NCBI GenBank assembly: GCA_023248505.1
Contig: JAHFEM010000064.1
Coordinates: 1 to 8,223, forward strand
Length of the DNA stretch: 8,223 nucleotides
Direction: 5' to 3'
DNA from: Nitrospirota bacterium
GTDB lineage: Bacteria; Nitrospirota; Nitrospiria; SBBL01; Manganitrophaceae
The notes below the pieces were generated by a model. The model searched no databases, was not told the origin of the DNA, and worked only from the letters and a program-made list of their open reading frames with translations. Made by a program: the position numbers and the translations under genes. The first letter of the stretch is position 1. Every line of letters starts with the position of its first letter. This document shows, piece after piece, positions 5,783 to 8,223 of this stretch.

Positions 5783-7141
5783 ATGAAGAAAAAAAATAAC
5801 AATAAGGCTCCTTCCCTCAAGGGGACCCCCCCCGGACCGAACGCCCAGAAGTGGGTCGAGCGGGACAACGCCGTGATCTCCCCCTCATACACCCGCGCCT
5901 ATCCGCTCGTCGTCGCGTCGGCCAAGGGGAGCGTCATCACCGATGTCGACGGAAACCGCTTCCTCGATTTCACCTCCGGCATCGCCGTCACGGCGACCGG
6001 GCATTGTCACCCGAAGGTCGTGAAGGCGATCATCGATCAAGCGAAGCGGCTGATCCACATGTCGGGGACCGACTTCTACTACGAGCCGCAGGTGCTTTTG
6101 GGCGAGAAGCTCAACCAGCTTGCGCCGGGCCGGGAGCGGAAGAAAGTTTTTTTTACCAACTCCGGCACGGAATCGACCGAGGCGGCGATGAAGCTCGTTC
6201 GCCATCAGACCCGGCGGCCTTACTACATCGCCTTTTTGGGGGGATTCCACGGGCGGAGCATGGGGGCCCTCTCCCTGACGGCGAGCAAGGTGGTTCATCG
6301 GACCGGATTCGCGCCGCTGGTGCCGGGGGTGATCCATGCCCCCTATCCGAATCCCTATCGTCCGCCGGCCGGCATCCCCGCCGAGGAGTGCGACCGCTAC
6401 ACCCTCCACTGGATTCGGGACGTTGTCTTCCGGCAGCTGGCCGCCCCGGAGGAGGTCGCCGCGATCTTCGTCGAGCCGATTCAGGGGGAGGGGGGATATA
6501 TCGTTCCGCCGAAGCGCTTCTTAAACGATCTGTCCGATCTGGCGAGCGAGTTCGGGATATTGACCGTCGTCGATGAGATCCAAACCGGGCTGGGCCGGAC
6601 CGGGAAGATGTTCGCCTCGGAGCATTTCAACTTCATTCCCGATGTGATGACCTTGGCGAAGGGATTGGCCTCCGGGCTGCCGCTCGGGGCGATGATCGCC
6701 CGTGAAGCGCTGATGCGCTGGGCGCCGGGGGCGCACGCCAACACCTTCGGCGGCAATCCCGTCGCCTGCGCGGCGGCGCTGGCGACGCTGGATCTCTTGG
6801 AGAAGGGCCTCATTCAGAACGCGGAGAAGATGGGGAACCTTCTTCTCACCCGGCTTCGCGCGATGCAGAAGGAGCACCGCCTCATCGGCGATGTGCGCGG
6901 CTTCGGCCTGATGATCGGCGTCGAGCTGGTCCGCGATCGGGAGACCAAAGAGATGGCGATCCCGGAGCGGAACAAGATCATCCAGCGCTGCTTCGAGAAG
7001 GGGCTTCTGATCTTGGGCTGCGGCCAGAATGTCATCCGCTTCATGCCGCCGCTGGTGATCAAGCGCCCGGAGGTGGATCGGGCGCTGGCGATCTTCGAGG
7101 AGGTCCTCGCCGAGGTCGAAGGGGAGCGAACGCCGCGCTGA
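5783..7141 (+). CDS. Class III PLP-dependent aminotransferase (acetylornithine/4-aminobutyrate type)
   Basis: A 452-residue cytosolic fold-type I PLP enzyme. It has NSGTEST (126-132) for cofactor phosphate binding, GFHGR (154-158), EPIQGEGGY, DEIQTG with D264 contacting the pyridine nitrogen, and the Schiff-base lysine K293 in MTLAKGLASG. The N-terminal stretch PSYTRAYPLVV followed by DVDGNRFLDFTSGIAVTATG and HMSGTDFYYEPQ is characteristic of the subgroup called acetylornithine aminotransferase family protein. That subgroup includes archaeal broad-range ornithine omega-aminotransferases and some amino acid racemases. Transamination of 4-aminobutyrate, putrescine or ornithine onto 2-oxoglutarate is the simplest role next to a ureohydrolase. 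The ATG at 5783 is chosen because GAAGAGG at 5769-5775 sits 7 bases upstream; the in-frame TTG at 5732 adds an arginine-rich stretch unlike the family. The gene lies 71 bases after the ureohydrolase and overlaps the cupin by one base. Confidence 0.9.
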   Translation: MKKKNNNKAPSLKGTPPGPNAQKWVERDNAVISPSYTRAYPLVVASAKGSVITDVDGNRFLDFTSGIAVTATGHCHPKVVKAIIDQAKRLIHMSGTDFYYEPQVLLGEKLNQLAPGRERKKVFFTNSGTESTEAAMKLVRHQTRRPYYIAFLGGFHGRSMGALSLTASKVVHRTGFAPLVPGVIHAPYPNPYRPPAGIPAEECDRYTLHWIRDVVFRQLAAPEEVAAIFVEPIQGEGGYIVPPKRFLNDLSDLASEFGILTVVDEIQTGLGRTGKMFASEHFNFIPDVMTLAKGLASGLPLGAMIAREALMRWAPGAHANTFGGNPVACAAALATLDLLEKGLIQNAEKMGNLLLTRLRAMQKEHRLIGDVRGFGLMIGVELVRDRETKEMAIPERNKIIQRCFEKGLLILGCGQNVIRFMPPLVIKRPEVDRALAIFEEVLAEVEGERTPR

Positions 7142-7461
7142 TGCCGCTTGCCATCCGCCGCTGGGAGAAGCCGGGCGAGCCGGCGCAGAAGGTCGCCCTC
7201 GAGAAAGAGCTCAAAGCCCAGGGCTACCAACCCGAGTTCTGGGTCGATAAACCCGGCACCACCTACCCCAACCGAAACCATCCCGCCGAAACCGTCTTCT
7301 GGATTTTGCGCGGCGAAGCCAAAATCACCCTCGGCGCCGACACCGACATCCTCCGCGACGGCGACCGGATCACCCTCCCTCCTCACACCCCTTATTCTAT
7401 CCAGGTCCTTGGAGACAAAAGCCTCCTCTGGCTGATTGCCCTGAAGAAGAAAAAGAAGTAA
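7141..7461 (+). CDS. Small single-domain cupin protein
   Basis: A 106-residue protein whose ATG shares one base with the TGA of the aminotransferase, a strong sign of translational coupling. The second half folds as a cupin barrel: NHPAETVFWILRGEAKITL (46-64) is the first motif, and LRDGDRITLPPHTPYSIQV (71-89) is the second. In the usual HxHx(3-4)E pattern the first histidine is replaced (RNHPAE, R45 where a His is expected), while H47, E50 and the later H82 remain. Metal binding is therefore uncertain. A lysine-rich tail (KKKKK) closes the protein. Small cupins near amino acid enzymes may act as accessory enzymes, isomerases or ligand binders. No specific reaction can be given. It is the last gene of the apparent three-gene group. 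Confidence 0.8.
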   Translation: MPLAIRRWEKPGEPAQKVALEKELKAQGYQPEFWVDKPGTTYPNRNHPAETVFWILRGEAKITLGADTDILRDGDRITLPPHTPYSIQVLGDKSLLWLIALKKKKK

Positions 7462-7509
7462 ATGGCCTTTAATGCTTACTGCCTTTGGCGGAGTTCTCGC
7501 ACATCGTAA

Positions 7510-7698
7510 GGCTTTTGTCGGCTCCCCGAACCAGCCACCCTCATTCTGATGGGCATGGGGATGGCCGGTCTTGCAATCACAAGGTTCAGGAGAAGATCAA
7601 AGAACTGGAGGTGGCTTCGTTTTTCAATAGCGCTTTTCCTGCTGTCCATTGTGCTATGGAAAATGACCGAGAGAGTTCTCTCTGGTCTATCCCACTGA
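7510..7698 (+). pseudogene. Orphan PEP-CTERM sorting-signal tail (gene remnant)
   Basis: The frame read from 7519 gives RLPEPATLILMGMGMAGLA followed by ITRFRRRSKN. This is a complete PEP-CTERM signal: a PEP motif, a hydrophobic helix and an arginine-rich end. Such tails anchor exported proteins for processing by exosortase. Here a stop codon (TAA, 7507-7509) lies only 9 bases before the motif and there is no start or body, so the secreted domain is missing. Beyond the arginine cluster the frame continues for about 30 residues with another hydrophobic stretch (FSIALFLLSIVLW) to a TGA at 7696-7698. That is longer than a normal tail and may reflect decay. The likeliest explanation is the 3' remnant of a deleted or frameshifted gene. 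A short two-helix membrane protein starting at an internal ATG (7549) is a weaker alternative. Confidence 0.6.
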
Positions 7699-7785
7699 GA
7701 GACGACCTATTTTGAGCCGACAAATCTCCGAGCGGCGCTTATTTAAATGATATTGATTTTAATGTTTCCATATGATATATCAAAA

Positions 7786-7805
7786 CTGTTTTCCATTTAA
7801 AACAG
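7786..7805. repeat. Short AT-rich inverted repeat
   Basis: CTGTTTT at 7786-7792 and AAAACAG at 7799-7805 form a 7-base-pair inverted repeat around a 6-base centre inside the AT-rich patch. It could be a protein-binding site or a weak hairpin. Nothing else supports a function. Confidence 0.3.
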
Positions 7806-7912
7806 ATGGTTCCACGAGCGCTTCGTCCCAAAAAAGTATTTCTGGAATACAAGATAATTCCGATTTGTATCGACGTTAGGCGTTCAATCTGTATTCGATC
7901 CGTGAACACGCA

Positions 7913-7932
7913 CCCCGCTGCTTGCGGCGGGG
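7913..7932. repeat. GC-rich hairpin, REP-like
   Basis: CCCCGCTG at 7913-7920 pairs with CGGCGGGG at 7925-7932, including one T-G wobble, around a CTTG loop. This gives a compact 8-base-pair stem. No T-run follows, which argues against a standard terminator, although a stem of this strength could still slow RNA polymerase or protect RNA ends. The shape and the flanking GAGCTTCAAT suggest a REP-type dispersed repeat of the kind mobilised by REP-associated tyrosine transposases. This identification is from memory of similar repeats. It lies 52 bases before the next start codon. Confidence 0.55.
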
Positions 7933-7984
7933 AGCTTCAATACCAAGAATTTGGATACTAACTTGATGATAAAGGAATAGTGCC

Positions 7985-8223
7985 ATGTCATCACAACAAA
8001 TGAAAGATGAGTTGTTTCGAAAGCAGCTGCGGCGTACGAAGGATTTTGACTTCGGCGAGGACACGGCCATGGTTTTTGACAATATGCTCGACCGTTCCGT
8101 GCCGTTCTATGCAGAGACCCAACGGATGATCGGAGAGATGGCGGCCGATTTTGCCGTCCCCGGAAGCAACCTCTACGATATCGGATGCTCCACCTGCAAC
8201 ACCTTCATCCAAATCGATTCCCT
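7985..8223 (+). CDS. CmoA-like SAM-binding enzyme (N-terminal part)
   Basis: The first 79 codons of a gene that runs off the right edge. After a short charged start the sequence reads FDFGEDTAMVFDNMLDRSVPFY (21-42), then QRMIGEMAADF and LYDIGCSTCNTF (63-74). The F-x-F-x(6)-VF-x-x-M-x-x-RSVP-x-Y arrangement and the DxGCS motif I match the N-terminus of CmoA, the carboxy-S-adenosylmethionine synthase used for the wobble uridine modification cmo5U34 in tRNA. Two differences stand out: F41 where CmoA has glycine (RSVPGY), and C71 where the SAM loop usually has glycine. It may therefore be a CmoA paralogue or another class I methyltransferase. AAAGGA at 7971-7976 lies 8 bases before the ATG. The gene stands apart from the upstream operon. 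Confidence 0.75.
   Translation, partial: MSSQQMKDELFRKQLRRTKDFDFGEDTAMVFDNMLDRSVPFYAETQRMIGEMAADFAVPGSNLYDIGCSTCNTFIQIDS

Larger units (their letters stand above)
7462..7984. other. Gene-poor interval with remnant, AT-rich patch and hairpin
   Basis: This 523-base gap holds no convincing intact gene on either strand. It contains an orphan PEP-CTERM tail (7510-7698), an AT-rich stretch from about 7739 to 7870 and a GC-rich hairpin at 7913-7932. The ribosome site AAAGGA of the next gene is at 7971-7976. No clear intrinsic terminator follows the cupin gene. Confidence 0.6.

Noticed and set aside
5851..6576. Second + strand frame of 241 codons inside the aminotransferase gene
   Set aside because: It overlaps a well-conserved PLP enzyme and its product is low-complexity and arginine-rich, so it is a shadow frame.
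7485..7715. 76-codon + strand frame after the cupin gene
   Set aside because: It overlaps the PEP-CTERM remnant in another frame, has no ribosome site and its product shows no recognisable feature.
7874..7882. GTTAGGC resembling an integron attC core
   Set aside because: No matching inverted GCCTAAC partner is visible upstream, and no integrase or cassette structure is seen.
1..8223. tRNA, rRNA, CRISPR arrays, transposase genes or prophage genes
   Set aside because: Reading through the window gave no cloverleaf-like sequence, regularly spaced repeats or proteins of these classes.

Overview
The window is a stretch of bacterial chromosome of moderately high GC, with every recognisable gene on the + strand. 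The organism cannot be named from this sequence. A PEP-CTERM sorting-signal remnant, a CmoA-type enzyme and short GCTGA-rich intergenic repeats fit a Gram-negative environmental bacterium. A member of Nitrospirota, NC10 or the former Deltaproteobacteria is my low-confidence guess.

Layout. Positions 1-266 hold the C-terminal end of a metallo-beta-lactamase-fold hydrolase of the PhnP type. A 62-residue two-helix membrane protein (317-505) and a cation diffusion facilitator metal exporter (523-1506) follow. Next come two members of the Glu/Leu/Phe/Val dehydrogenase superfamily: a glutamate dehydrogenase (1550-2830) and a leucine-dehydrogenase-like enzyme (2919-3968). Two adjacent, clearly paralogous small membrane proteins follow (about 3886-4215 and 4309-4647). 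Then comes a probable operon: an agmatinase-family ureohydrolase (4785-5711), a class III PLP aminotransferase (5783-7141) and a small cupin (7141-7461). A gene-poor gap (7462-7984) contains an orphan PEP-CTERM tail, an AT-rich patch and a GC-rich hairpin. The window ends inside a CmoA-like SAM-binding enzyme (7985 onward).

How the genes may work together. The two dehydrogenases interconvert amino acids and 2-oxoacids. The ureohydrolase plus omega-aminotransferase would fit breakdown of a guanidino compound (agmatine or 4-guanidinobutyrate) to urea and an amine, followed by transamination onto 2-oxoglutarate. Glutamate dehydrogenase could recycle the resulting glutamate. The window therefore reads mainly as amino-acid and nitrogen metabolism beside a metal exporter. 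The substrates are inferred from family membership and cannot be fixed from sequence alone.

I see no clear novel multi-gene defence or mobile system. The most unusual points are a variant metal site in the exporter (H-x3-H instead of H-x3-D), the tandem small membrane protein pair, the orphan PEP-CTERM tail and the variant motifs in the ureohydrolase, the cupin and the CmoA-like enzyme.
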